Below, one piece after another: positions 10,547-21,959 of a DNA stretch of 64,000 nt. The notes under the pieces were generated by a model, which did not search any database, was not told the origin of the DNA, and saw only the letters and a program-made list of their open reading frames with translations. Made by a program: the position numbers and the translations under genes. Origin of the DNA: Stictocephala bisonia (Eukaryota > Arthropoda > Insecta > Hemiptera > Membracidae); NCBI GenBank assembly GCA_035578905.1, contig JAQJVL010002648.1, positions 1-64,000 on the forward strand. The letters are read 5' to 3'. Within the stretch, counting starts at the first letter, position 1, and every line of letters starts with the position of its first letter.

Positions 10547-11765
10547 AGACAAGAAACAATCAGCAAACAAATTACACTTGTTCACGGAATCATGAGCCAC
10601 CCTACTATTTAGGCTCATTGAAGTTGGAAATCTAGTAATACCCTTTAAACTTGAAGCATGTGACCAAAAGGATTTAATGCTGCGAGGAATACTGTCTTCA
10701 ATTCTTCTAATATAAGATTCGTAACATTCAGTAACTAGAGCCTTACATTGTCTATGCAAGATTCTGAACTGATCCAGATTAACAGGACTTCCAGTTGTTT
10801 TGAATTTCTTAAGAGCAATTTTTTTCTAACCACAAGATTCTTCAAATTATTAGAATACCACTTAGGAAAGCTAGAAGTAGCAGTTCTCTTCATAGTTGCA
10901 TTCTCAGTTGATGATGAGGAAGATCCAGTTGCTGAATAGGTTAAATGACTGCTCAATATTATGGAATTCACCTATAATAATAAGTAACTCACGGGGTTGT
11001 ATTTGATTAAATATTGTTCCGATGTTACATTTTCTAAAATCGTAAGCGTATTGATCGATTCCGATATAAACTAATCGTATTGATCAATTCTGATATAAAC
11101 TAGGCGTATTGGATTAGGGATGGAAATGGCTATTTCTAAGGCAGGATGATGTCTGTCTTCAGGAAGAAAAGAGTCGAATGCAAGACAACTTCAATGTCAG
11201 AGGTTGGTGGGAACACAAGATCAAGAGTGACTCCACGGAAGTAAAAGACCATGTTGAATTGCCTGAGATCTTACAAGTTAGCCAGATAAATGATGCAGTG
11301 TGAAGATACGTCAGCTTGAGGAGGTTCAGTTCAGTCATTATTAGGCAAATTTAAATCCCCCAGTAGTAATATGCTGTCATTGTAATAGCTGAAAATTCCT
11401 TCAGCTGTTAGACACAAGTCAGTATACACTGAATTGGGAATAATCGAAGGTACATACACACAACCGATTGTAGTGTCAAACTGGGCATGATTCAGTTTTA
11501 CAAAAACACTCAGTATTCTGATTACCAGGAGAAACATTACTGCAGGAAATAGAATTATGTAATGCAATTAACGAACCATCACCACAAGATTTATTACTTG
11601 TCAGAGGTGACCAATCACACCTGAAGGCTGTAAAGTCCTCAAATCCCAATTCAGAATTAAGAATGTCTGAATAAGAGTGACTTGTTTCACAACTAAGGCT
11701 TATAGCATCAAAAGATATGACAGATAATTCATGCAATAACTCAGTAAATTTACTCTTAAGTCAAT
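10150..11765 (-). mobile_element. Second LINE fragment: endonuclease and start of RT
   Basis: Read on the minus strand from about 11765 down. Endonuclease blocks are SELGFEDFTAFRCDWSP, GDGSLIALH (normally GGGVLIAV) and LLGDLNLPNND (11331-11370). Then a linker with SFWSHASSLKG, an FADCFLSVF block, LENLYPSKALVLIAYLTFLL (normally KSPGPDGIP) and IFKSGDQDT at the start of RT. It stops near 10150 before the catalytic RT core, so this copy lacks its 3' part, the opposite of the usual 5' truncation. It differs in sequence from the LINE at 1-10022 and lies head-to-head with its tail. It sits in the probable MEK upstream intron. Confidence 0.7.
10508..10545. repeat. A38 homopolymer inside the minus-strand LINE
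   Basis: 38 consecutive A on the + strand, reading as poly-Phe in the LINE frame on the minus strand. LINE coding sequence is recognisable on both sides (LFADCFLSV before, NDVAVSIFDS after), so the tract arose by expansion within, or insertion into, the coding region. Confidence 0.85.
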
Positions 11766-11801
11766 TAACATGATTAAGTTAACATTAAATAGACAGGGTC
11801 T

Positions 11802-12090
11802 ACCCATACACGCACAGAGGGTTACTACCTCTGTGCGTGTATGGGTGGGCGGGCGGGTTACTATCTCTGTGCGTGTATGGGTGAGCGGGCGGGTTACTAC
11901 CACTGTACGTGTATGGGTGGGCGGTTAGGTTAGGTTAGATTAGGTTAGGTTACCACTGTACGTGTGTGGGTGGGCGGGTGGGACATTACCACTGTTTGTG
12001 TATGGGTGGGCAGGTGGGTTAATACTACTGTATGTGTATGGGTGGGGGGGGGGTTAATACCACTGTACGTGTATGGGTGGGTTAATCGTT
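11802..12090 (+). repeat. Minisatellite with unit ...CACTGTACGTGTATGGGTGGG..., site 1
   Basis: About seven degenerate units of roughly 40-50 bp, each containing CTGTRYGTGTATGGGTG followed by GGCGGG and TTA. The first half-unit is inverted, so 11802-11846 forms a perfect 19-bp hairpin (stem ACCCATACACGCACAGAGG, loop gttacta). A (TTAGG)n-like block interrupts the array at 11931-11959. The same unit, reversed, recurs at about 56420-56585. Confidence 0.85.
11931..11959 (+). repeat. Short TTAGG-like telomeric-type block
   Basis: About five units of GGTTA with one variant (ggttagattaggttagg), matching the arthropod telomere unit TTAGG. It sits inside the minisatellite, so it is interstitial rather than a chromosome end. 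Confidence 0.6.
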
Positions 12091-12109
12091 TCCAAGATGG
12101 CTATTGGTT

Positions 12110-12563
12110 TGATTTAATAGGACACTACATCCGATTGTAATTAGAAAGCAGGAGTGTAATGAAGTTAGGGTTAATGCGCTTTTGCGCATGTGTTAAAAGC
12201 AACAGGTACCAGACTTTCGTCTTAGTACTATCTCAACAATTTGCTTCTGCACGTCAGCTGTGTTGTTAATTTTTTGTAAAAGCCATGTGTCATTTTGGAT
12301 CAGTCAATACATAGTTTGTTATTAAGTTACACTATAAAGACAGTACCAGTTAATTGTATACGCACAAAGCCAGGGTCTTTCTGCAGAAAATAATATAATT
12401 TTGGCTACATAAAAAATAGTACCCAATTTGGGTAGATCATCTATGGGTGCATAGTAAACATTGTAAATGTGTTTGGGTGAGCAAGTTGGAGTGGTCATTA
12501 CAATATGTAAATACCATTTAACTTTTACTCTTTATTGTAAAATGACTGGTGTTTGTTTAACAG
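12110..12563 (+). other. MEK intron, 3' part
   Basis: No coding signal. It ends in a pyrimidine-poor but usable acceptor (gtttgtttaacag) directly before the MEK exon at 12564. No upstream MEK exon (the part with the DFG loop and the activation serines) was recognised anywhere in 1-12563, so the intron is probably longer than 12.5 kb. Confidence 0.6.
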
Positions 12564-12735
12564 CCAGAGAGGCTACAAGGAACACACTATTCAGTCCAGA
12601 GTGATATCTGGTCACTGGGACTTTCTCTAGTAGAAATGGCCATCGGCATGTATCCCATCCCTCCACCTGATGCCAAGACACTGGCAGCAATCTTTGGCCC
12701 CAACCGCAACCAGGATGGAGATCCTTTACAGCAAG
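12564..12735 (+). CDS. Dsor1: MEK (MAP kinase kinase) exon: P+1 loop to proline-rich insert
   Basis: 57 codons plus one base. It begins exactly at PERLQG, i.e. just after the SYMS of the activation segment in MEK proteins, and runs through [19 protein letters not shown] (kinase subdomain IX, with the conserved Asp) to [16 protein letters not shown] and a short insert DGDPLQQ. MEK is the dual-specificity kinase that phosphorylates ERK on Thr and Tyr in the cytoplasmic Raf-MEK-ERK cascade. The acceptor is AG at 12562-12563 and the donor is CAAG|gtaaaa. It ends in phase 1, completed by the next exon. The proline-rich insert between subdomains IX and X is shorter than in vertebrate MEK1. The activation-loop serines are encoded by an exon upstream of the window. 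Confidence 0.95.
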
Positions 12736-14181
12736 GTAAAACCAAGAAATATATAAAAGTCATAATACATCTATCGCAGATGAGATGGCAACATTTAATT
12801 CTGTTTTCCAATGAATTGGTCACATTAAAATGTAATTGTGAACCAGTTTAAATGACATACCTTACTTTATTTTTGAGAACATTTTCAATTCCCAGGCAGA
12901 TTAATAAATTTTGCTATCGCAATCATAAGCAAAAAACAACCACCTTCAGTCTCAGGGACAGAATATGTACTTTATGTGATAAAAATTGCTATTGTGCTTA
13001 CAAACAGAACTTATTATATACAGTAATGAATGAAATGAAAAAAGTTTTATTTAGTGAGGTAAAGTTAGAACTTTTAGGTCCTCTCTTACACTTAATAGCA
13101 ATAGTAGCCCCTCTGCAGTTATAGTTTTGATAGTATTTCACTTAGCATGTACGCTGTGTACTACTATCTGTAGGCCAGCCACAGCCACCGTTACGGATCC
13201 ATTCAACAGTATTTAAGGTTGCTTACGAGTATTTAAATTGCCTCCTCTGATTGAAAATGCAGCCAACTGTTAAGTATGTGCTGTGTAAGTTTTCTTAACG
13301 CGTAGGTCGTGAAAGCAGCTGACATTCATAGTGAGATCTGTCACAGTGACAATTTGGTTTAAAAAATTGTCATCACGATTCTAATGTTCTACAAATGTGA
13401 GAACTGGATAAACATTTGTTTTCGTCATTCTCTGTCAGCATTTTGGGAACCAAGCATAAGCATAACTCTTGGTACTTCAAAAGCTCTATCATTTTTTAAT
13501 AAATCACACTTCTTGACGCTTAAAGACACTCGCTACATAACAACGTAGTTGTAAAGCGTCTGTTTTCTCTGACATTTTCATCAACCTTTTGCACCAAGTC
13601 ATCAGTAATGAGTAAATGTTGTCCACTTCGTTCCTTATTATGCACATTCTCACTGACTTCTTCAAAATCTCTCATCCATTTCCTTACCATCCCATCATTC
13701 ATTCTGTTTTATCCATAAACATCACAATGAATGTCAGCTGGTTTCACTTCTTTTGCGTTACGAAAACTTATAACAGAACATACTTCTACGGCGGCATTTT
13801 TGTTGGAGGAGGTATTTTAAATACTCCTAAGTAACCTTAAATACTGTTAGATGGATCCGAAATGGGGGTTGTAGTTTGCCAACAGATGGTAAACAATGTG
13901 CATGTGTTGATCACCGATCGCAGTGCTAAGATGGTGGGATTCAAAAACTGTACATACTTTAAAAACATGTCTCTTACTATGTAATATTTCAGCCTTTATA
14001 TTTTATTTAGTAAAATAGTTACAATGTAAATTATTTAATGAATAAATTATGTACTATTTTTAAGAAGTAAAATTTGTAGACAAAATTATTACTATAAAAC
14101 TGGGAACTTTTAATTTTAGAGTGAATTATTATGTAAGCTGATAAAATTTATGGTCTAGTTAATATTGAAAATATTTTACAG
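12736..14181 (+). other. Dsor1: MEK intron (1446 bp)
   Basis: GT-AG intron (gtaaaa ... tttacag) of phase 1. It holds a decayed mariner transposase fragment on the minus strand near 13490-13770 and otherwise no recognisable content. Confidence 0.85.
13490..13770 (-). pseudogene. mariner transposase, N-terminal DNA-binding fragment
   Basis: On the minus strand, 13702-13520 reads MNDGMVRKWMRDFEEVSENV, then KERSGQ and DDLVQKVDENVRENRRFT. This is the helix-turn-helix part of mariner (DD34D) transposases. Upstream, to about 13770, the frame continues with a stop (RNAKEVKPADIHCDVYG block). The catalytic domain is missing and no terminal repeats were found, so this is an old fragment inside a MEK intron. 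Confidence 0.8.
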
Positions 14182-14351
14182 CAAATGGGAATGGACCTCG
14201 ACCAATGGCTATCTTTGAATTGTTAGATTATATTGTCAATGAGCCACCTCCAAAACTACCATCAGGCATTTTCTCTGATGAATTCAAAGACTTCGTAGAT
14301 CGATGCTTAAAGAAAAATCCAGCTGAAAGAGCTGATCTCAAAACCCTCATG
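14182..14351 (+). CDS. Dsor1: MEK exon: kinase subdomains X-XI
   Basis: 170 bases: two bases completing the split Ala codon, then 56 codons. It reads [20 protein letters not shown], then [20 protein letters not shown] and [16 protein letters not shown], the helices at the end of the MEK kinase domain with the conserved Arg of subdomain XI (NPAERADL). The acceptor is ttacag at 14176-14181 and the donor is ATG|gtaagt, phase 0. It joins in frame to 12735 and to 23131. Codon use and junctions give no sign of decay, so this is a functional host exon. Confidence 0.96.
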
Positions 14352-14837
14352 GTAAGTCTCTTCTGGTACTAAGTTATTAAAATATATGTTAGTAAGAATT
14401 GTATGTAAAAATAATTTAAATTTTATACAGTATCATATTTCAAGAATAATTAAATATTTCTTCTAAAATGCAGTTTAAGGTGTTGCATTCACCATATTTA
14501 GCAGCAACTAGCAGGACCAGTACTAATACCTGAAATAAAAATCGGCTTAACTCTAGATGTATAATACTAACTCATCATGTGTGGTTAGAAAGAAATTTGG
14601 ATATGTGGTATACACTCTATCTTCATATCACTCACGAAAATTAGGTATCCCCTTTATAATGGTTAAAAATATGTCAATCTATTTGTGATCTTTTCCTGTA
14701 TGTATATAAATAAACCAACAATAGTTTGTCTCAAAATGCAGTATAATTATTATAGGAAATAAAATACAAACATGCTGTTCTATTTTCATAATTGGAGTTA
14801 ATGTTTTATTCAGTAGAGTCCTGCAACCCAAACCTCA

Positions 14838-15060
14838 TTAACACATTCGCTGCGGCAGCCCCCACCAGTGGGAGTGCGGTACACTGTTTACTAGGAAGCT
14901 CAGTCTGGCCCAGCCATTTGTCGTATGTGTTTTGTTCCGCATCGCATAGTTGCCTGGTAACCTAACCTTACTTGCCGCATTGTTAGTTTTGAGTTCTACG
15001 ACCTCTACCATATAGCTGAGCCCCCACCGGAGGGTGCGTACCGTGTCACGCTGTTCTTAA
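14838..15060. mobile_element. Short TTAA-flanked element (possible piggyBac-type MITE)
   Basis: 223 bp bounded by TTAA at both ends (14838-14841 and 15057-15060). Each end carries the motif AGCCCCCACC(A/G)G followed by GGG and GTGCG(G)TAC; the two motifs are direct repeats and each is itself partly palindromic. The GC-rich termini contrast with the AT-rich intron. No coding capacity. The call rests on the TTAA ends and repeated subterminal motif only. Confidence 0.45.
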
Positions 15061-15226
15061 AGACTAATATTTTAAGTTATATTCCTGGTGCTTTGTGTTT
15101 GTGTGTGTATATATTGTATTACCATTGATTTTACTATATAAAGATATGCACCATCCATATGGGACAGTTGTGGTGAGGCCCAAAAACTGTTTTAGGCCCC
15201 ACGCTGTGCTGTGCATAGCCCTATTT

Positions 15227-15340
<114 letters not shown>

Positions 15341-15824
15341 TCTCCCTCTCTCCCTCCCTCTTACTTCTCTTCTCTCAACCCATTTCTCCCATTCTCCAGC
15401 CAGACCGTCCTTTCCCTCTTCAGGTCCACAAGCAACACCGCTCTGGTATGATAATTATTTGTTTCCTTTACTTAATTCTGTCGACTTTTATCTGGGTCTT
15501 TGTGTTATGTTCATTAGTTTATCTTTAGAATAATATTAATACTGAGTTGATACTGTCTTAATACAAATTTATTTGACACTTATATCGAAGTAAGTAATAT
15601 TTATGATTAAATGAAATAAAATTATTTGTAAATAGGCACACATAAATAAGGCAACCATCTTATCGGCAATGCTGGTGATAATTTCTGCTAATTTAGGTAT
15701 ATATTTTCAAGTTCTGTGGCCCATCTGGAACAATCTTTATTTAGTAAATTTTAATTATTCATAAATCGTCTGTTGTAGATAAATTATTAAATGAGGGAGA
15801 CAAAGGTAGTTGAACAATGATGGG

Positions 15825-15905
15825 AGTTGCCATCATTACGTGAAAATTAACAATCACGACGTTTCGATTTGGTAAAACCCAAACCTTTTTCAAGTGCTAA
15901 AAACT
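15825..15905 (-). mobile_element. Possible Penelope-like 3' end signature
   Basis: On the minus strand: ...gcacttgaaaaaggtttggg then ttttaccaaatcgaaacg and tcgtgattg. 'GAAGA/GAAAAAGG...TTT.CC.AA.CGAAACGTCG' is a common 3'-terminal motif of Penelope-like and related retroelements. No GIY-YIG or RT was recognised to its right (15906-16700), so the call is tentative. Confidence 0.35.
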
Positions 15906-16709
15906 AAATTACATCTACACAACCATGTTATAAAACTACGTTCTTAAACTAATAAACTTATCTACGTTAATAATTATCTACATTTTAACCTAGATCCTAG
16001 AATGGGGTACAACAAAATGAACTTCTACTAAATATAAAAAAATATATTAACAGGGTTAAATTAATATAACCAATTAGGCGCTGTCAAGGTCACGATATCA
16101 ACGAAAAATGTCAAAACACAATTAAAATTAATATTCAAATCAGACTAAAATAAGATTACATTAACTAATCTATATTAACTAATATATGGTACCTGAAAAA
16201 CACTATTAATTTAAAATAACATTCAACATGCACAAAAAATTATATATATGACTCGGAAGGACTGAGACTACCATTACAATTACATTTTAACCTGAAAAGA
16301 CAACAATTATTAGGAATAAAACAATACAATAATCAAATATTACAAAAATGATGAAGTCTTACGACCCGCAGTGACGATGGCGTCTAGACGTCCCAGGCAC
16401 AAAGTGAGGATGATACAATCTAAATGCAGTGTCTACGAAGTTCCCTCCAAGGTGATAAAACACGGGGACAAGACAAACATACACACTACACTTCACAACA
16501 ACCATACACAGACTGACGAGGTCAGGGACGTACTCTCCGAGATCACCAAAAATGCGGTGACTCAGGTACGGGGACGGGGACGTAAACTCATGGGGTGTTT
16601 AATTGTTGTAGGTGCAGGTGGTGTAGGATTCTGGTTAGATGACGTCATGAGTGTATTGAACTTTTTATCAATACACTTTTATCAACACAATAAAGGCGAT
16701 CATGGGACC
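15906..16709. other. Unassigned stretch with a 117-codon ORF
   Basis: The AT-rich left part is followed by a GC-richer stretch (16370-16640) with a + strand ORF at 16371-16724. The ORF has a basic, Thr-rich N-terminus and a GAGGVGFWL hydrophobic block. I recognise no family; it runs into the LINE fragment at 16710, so its 3' part cannot be native. It is probably a transposon remnant. Confidence 0.4.
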
Positions 16710-17385
16710 ACTTACCAGCTCTAAGTTGGTATGGGAGTGTCAGGGGAGACTCTTTGCCAGCGTAAACAGGTGAGACTCATATGGGTCCCTGGGCATGCTG
16801 GTATTGATGGAAATGAGAGAGCCGATGCACTGGCTAGGAGAGGGGCAAAATGCCCTCTGCTGGGGCCGGAGCCGGCTCTTGGTATTCCTTTTCAAAAGGT
16901 AAAAGGAAGAATTGACAGGTGGACCTCTGAGGAACACGATGGAGATGGAGGACCGAGTCCGGGCTGAGGTAGTCTCGTGCACTTATCCAAGGACCGGATC
17001 ACAGGTATAGCAGAGATCTGCTGAGCTGTAACCGGGCCAAGGTGAGGGCGGTTACGGGAATGCTGACCGGACATAATCTTCTTCATAGACATATGAAGAT
17101 AATGGGCCTAACAGAAGACTCCACATGTAGGCTTTGTGAGGAGGATGAGGAGAGCTCCATACACATCTTTTGTCATTGTGGAGCTCTCATCTCTTAGGCA
17201 TAGGACTCTGGGTGCCGCTTTTCTGGAACCAGAGAATATTAGACTCGGGGAGATCATGACCCCTAAGGGGGACTGGTCTCTTCTGACACTGTCAGGCTCG
17301 GGGCGCAAAGGGCCATGGAGTCTAGGCGCGGTGGGCTTGGTGACAGGACCACAACCCTGTGTATCTAATCTAATCTACTTATATA
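16710..17385 (+). pseudogene. LINE ORF2 3' fragment: RNase H end and C-terminal zinc motif
   Basis: RNase H end: SSKLVWECQGRLF, VRLIWVPGHAGIDGNERADA and LARRGAKCPLLGPEPALG. After frameshifts a zinc-type block CRLCEEDEESSIHIFCHC follows (about 17130-17180). The same blocks in the same order are in the better-preserved LINE at 51625-56010 (WIPGH..LEGNEQADALA, GPEPACG, CRLCGEDDESAEHI), so the two are relatives. It ends in a (TAATC)-type tail near 17365-17385. 5'-truncated and broken. Confidence 0.85.
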
Positions 17386-18974
17386 AGATAAAAATAGCTT
17401 TTACCTTATGGCCTATTCAGACAATCTATGTACAGAATTGTTTTCCGTTTTATTGAAAGGTCCTGTAATATTATTACTTTCTTTGGCATAGAATTGAAAT
17501 TCGTTAATTTGTAGTTCTCTTAAGCGATGTAAATCATATGGATTAACTCCTAACCATGTATTATTTTTATTATCAGAATATAAAATTCATTTTCTCAAGT
17601 TTACAGAATGATTTATAATTATAAATGATTTGTAAATAATCATACATTATATTTGGCATCTGGCCTAGATTTACATTTTATACTAACCTATGATATCACA
17701 CAAGAAGTTAAATACTTTTGCTATAGCTGGATAATTGCAATATTTAATACTGTATATATACTTATAACTTTAGTATTTATTAGTATAGATACGGTTTAGA
17801 TTATTATTAGTATATTTAGTACGCTTGAAAAAAACAATTACTACATACACCAATATCCTAAAATTAGTGGAATTCTGCTTACCAAGTAAGATGAATTTAA
17901 ATTAGACAACATTCCATGAGTAACGTGTAAATCTCATCACTCACTATGCTTGTGAATGATCTTGATGCTTTACACTATACTACAGCCCCCTTTGTGGATT
18001 TTGGCATGCGGCTTAGCCAGGATGAATACATGGCCTGTTTGACCATGAATTTTGTTGAAATGTTAATATGATTATGGCGTAATAACATATCTTGGAACAA
18101 ACTACAAATAGTGTACAGTAATTGTAAAAGAAATAAATTACTCTTAAACATTTTACACTAAAACAGTTATTATAAAAGTAAAAGTTTTAGATAATCCTAT
18201 GTTTTATCAAACTATGGCTCTAGAAAATAAATTGGATCAGCATATGTAATAAAACGTAAAAAGGCTTTATTTCGTATTTTTCAAGTGCTAAGTTTTAACT
18301 TTTAAGCCCTACTGTAAAGAAGCTACAATTCTAAAAAGATTTCTGGTTGAGTCATTAATTATTTTGGTTAATTTTGAAAAGTTTTTACTCTGGCTCTGCT
18401 AGAAAATTTCAAATCACGGATTTTAATGAATTTAAGTGAGGTTTTCATTAAAACGCTTAATTAAATTGTCCGTTGAAACCATGATGTTGCATATATGCAT
18501 ATATATAATATGCTACCATTATAATCCTCGAGTTTTCCTGTAAAAACGATATGGCATATGTGTACCTTAAAACTAGTTTTCTTGCTTGAAATCCCGTTGG
18601 GCCCAGGTTATTCATATGGGAAACATGACATTTTCAATCCTAAAAACAACCCTTATTATTAGAAATGTACAACTGTTTAATTTTTCTGGGGTCGAAATTG
18701 CTACATCTACCTTCAGTCCAAATTTCAAAACATAAATGAACAGAAATTGTTATGTACATAAACCCCTAAATCAGGGTTCCTCACTAGGATTTCATGATAA
18801 GCCTTATTATTTTTCTCAGAATAATCTAAGGGCCGCAAGTACATGTACATAAAGTTTTAATATGTACCTATATCGGTGTAATAATATATATCGGTAAAGA
18901 AACCTAGTATACAGGGTGTAACTGAAATATGTGGACAAACAAGAGGTTGTTGCTGGGGTCAAAACAAATTAAAA

Positions 18975-19922
18975 AATATATATAAAATGTATCTATTTTT
19001 TATTTGACGGAAAATAAATCAATAATGTTGTGTCACACGCTGCTAGAACGTCATTACCATATTTTATATGATACGATACGGTATTTTCTTACGTCAACCA
19101 TTGGACGATTCCCTGCTCAGATTAAAAAACAAAATAGACCTCAATCGACTCGCAAGAAATATACGATAATTTCAGTTCCGAAAAGCAGCTGAACGGTTCC
19201 TTGCATGTACGTATTCTAAAAGCGAGATGGACTTTCGCCTAAGGGTAGTTTGAATCTTGGGATGTAAAGTGATCCGTACTCGGGGCCCTTTTGATTGAAC
19301 GATATTATTGATATGGAAGAAAATATACATAATTTCCAAGGCGTACAGACCATTAGATTTGTATCGGTAACAGGTCTTTTTGAGTATCTTGAACTGGATC
19401 TCTCGCCCCCTTTCTTGGGTCATAAAGACACTAACCAGCACTTCTGTTTTATTCACGCTATTTTAGGTTAGGTTACAAGTGACTAGTAGACTCGAACAAC
19501 CAACATGTGTGATCGTTACTACGGTAACTATTTGCCTTGATCGCTACCTTCCCAGCTCTGTTGATCACTTTGAATTGAACTAGTTCAAATCATAATGAAC
19601 GAACTTGTTCACTACGTTGACTAGTTCATTTGACTGTCGTCGTGTACTACCTATTCTTAGGCGTATTGTTTGGTTCATAATTGTTTAGTTCATTAGTACC
19701 AAACTGATAACTAAAGATTAAGGGTAAAATAAAATACAAGAAAGCACACTTTTTTATTCATAACTTATCAAACTGTTTAGTCTTAAAACTAAATTAAGAT
19801 GTAACTCTGATATTTTGGGAATACTCGATCGAACTTCGAGTAGTTTCAGAAGCTTCGAGCCGAGTTCGAGTAGTAAAATACTCAATCAAATACTCGAAGT
19901 TTCGAATACTCGCACACCCCTA
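18975..19922 (-). repeat. hAT-like dispersed repeat, copy B
   Basis: The reverse complement begins TAGGGGTGTGCGAGTATTCG at 19922 and matches copy A (1298-2094) along its length. It is longer by a segment near 19590-19720 that copy A lacks. A 94-codon ORF at 19456-19172 shares its first 18 residues with that in copy A, then diverges through frame changes. It lies in the last MEK intron, inverted relative to copy A, about 17 kb away. Confidence 0.7.
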
Positions 19923-20771
19923 ATAAAAACTAAACAGTTTGGGTCCATTTAGTCTATGAATGTAGTAAAACATAACCAAGATTATAAATTACTTATGTTA
20001 CTAGTTTACATGTGCTCAAATTGCAATCCTGTAAACCAGCACATGTAAATTAGTAAAATACTTTATGTAGGTTTTGGTTAATTTTAACGATGACCACTAG
20101 CTAAATGGATAGAAATTTTGCTATCTCTTGCGTATATTGTTAGTACGGTGTTAAGTATTGGTAAATATTATTTTTAAATGTTTAACCAGAATTGGAATTA
20201 GTATGGAAGTTGTTTATTTAAGTATATGTTTTTCTTGTATTTTAAATGAAGCTATATAATACTTCATTTTATACCAGCTATTATAGAGTTGTAAGGGCAT
20301 TACCCTGCTGCCAAAGACCAAAGCATGGAACACAAGATTCAAAATTTCAAATTTATTACCAAATCATTATCAAATTCTAAAATCTTGAATTCCCGTAGTA
20401 TGAAGTTCCATTTGCGGCTTACATAAATATATATATATATATATATATTTTTTTTTTAAACATGTGCCTGATTACTAAAGTAGCATAGTTTACATGAAAT
20501 AAACATTTTACTTCAAATACAGCAATAATTACTTAGCAATAAGAGTTTTGTAAAGAATTCAAAATGCACAATATGTTTAGCAAATCTAGTTGTCATTAAC
20601 ATTGCTCTTTATACAGTAAGTATTTAAACTTTTGTATATTAGCAAAAATACTGAACCTATGCAACGTAAATTAGGAACCAATAATAAACATTACTGTAAA
20701 CTTATTTATTAATTACCCTGAGAATTATTAAAATTGAACATATTAACACAAATACCTTATTATTTTACATT

Positions 20772-21010
20772 AAACTGCCAAGATTACACACACACACACT
20801 AGAAATCATTAAACTGCCAAGATTAAACACACTAGAAATCATTAAACTGCCAAGATTACACACACTAGAAATCATTAAACTGCCAAGATTACACACACTA
20901 GAAATCATTAAACTGCCAAGATTACACACACTAGAAATCATTAAACTGCCAAGATTACACACACTAGAAATCATTAAACTGCCAAGATTAAACACACTAG
21001 AAATCATTAA
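20772..21010. repeat. 33-bp minisatellite, about 7 copies
   Basis: Unit aaactgccaagattacacac + actagaaatcatt (33 bp), nearly perfect. The first copy has an extra CA expansion. Being a multiple of three, it reads as an 11-residue repeat (MISSVCNLGSL) on the minus strand, but it lies within a MEK intron and is not coding. Confidence 0.95.
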
Positions 21011-21959
21011 AACTACAATTTTTATTTATTTTGACCGACTTAAAACATTAATACTCACTTTGACATACTCTCTACTTACATATTTATGTTACAAACTGAC
21101 CCAATTATTGAAAATTATTTATGACATGACAAGAATTAGTATTTTAAGTAACAAGTTCAATAAAAATTCACATCCTTTAATTTGACTTATTCAATGAATC
21201 TACAATACAATATATATTGACATGAAAATGGGTCAAGTACAAATTTGTTACATATTTAATATTGGAGTTTAAAATAAGGAAAATATCAATAAATTTATTG
21301 ATTACATTTACTTAGACAACAGTTAAGACTTTCCAATACTATCTGGATCAAGTTTGAGTACCGTCAGTTAACCAGCTAATGGCTAATGCTTGAGTATTAC
21401 AAGATTGTTCTAGAAATATCACAAGAAGATTTGAGTATGACAAGCAGAAAAGTTATTATACATAATTACTCAGTTATGCTCACATAATGTAATGAGGCTT
21501 GGTTAACATTACTTTATTCAACAATTAATTCAACGAATAGGTTGATCAATAAAACATTTATACTATAGTATTCCGACTAACATTTTAGACAGCTTGACAT
21601 CATTTTAATTTTCAAGATATTTCTGGCAGGGATTATGCACCTAATAAGGAACCAAAGGCATAGTTTTTGATTTTAATATTAGTTAAAATTTAATTGATTA
21701 AGTAAACGATTTTTATTACTAAAATTCATTTTATAATCTAAAACTATTGCATGGTCAAGGCTCACATTAGCAAAATTACAGTTAAAGGCTATCCAAGTCT
21801 AGCGGGCTGAAGGCCTCACAAATCAGCATGGCGACGCAATCCAGTCCAGTACAGTTCAAGCCCTAACCAATCAGTTCAATAACCAGTCTTCCAAACTCGC
21901 AGGACAACATAGAAGAACAATCAGATGATAAGCTGTGGTGAAAGGTCAAGTGCACGCTA

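Noticed and set aside
12852..13124. 90-codon + strand ORF right after the MEK exon
   Set aside because: It lies in the MEK intron beyond a good GT donor and resembles nothing; the MEK frame continues at 14182.
16371..16724. 117-codon ORF considered as a novel gene
   Set aside because: It runs into the LINE RNase H fragment and has no recognisable domain; kept only as an unassigned stretch.
20765..21007. 80-codon ORF of MISSVCNLGSL repeats
   Set aside because: 33-bp intronic minisatellite.
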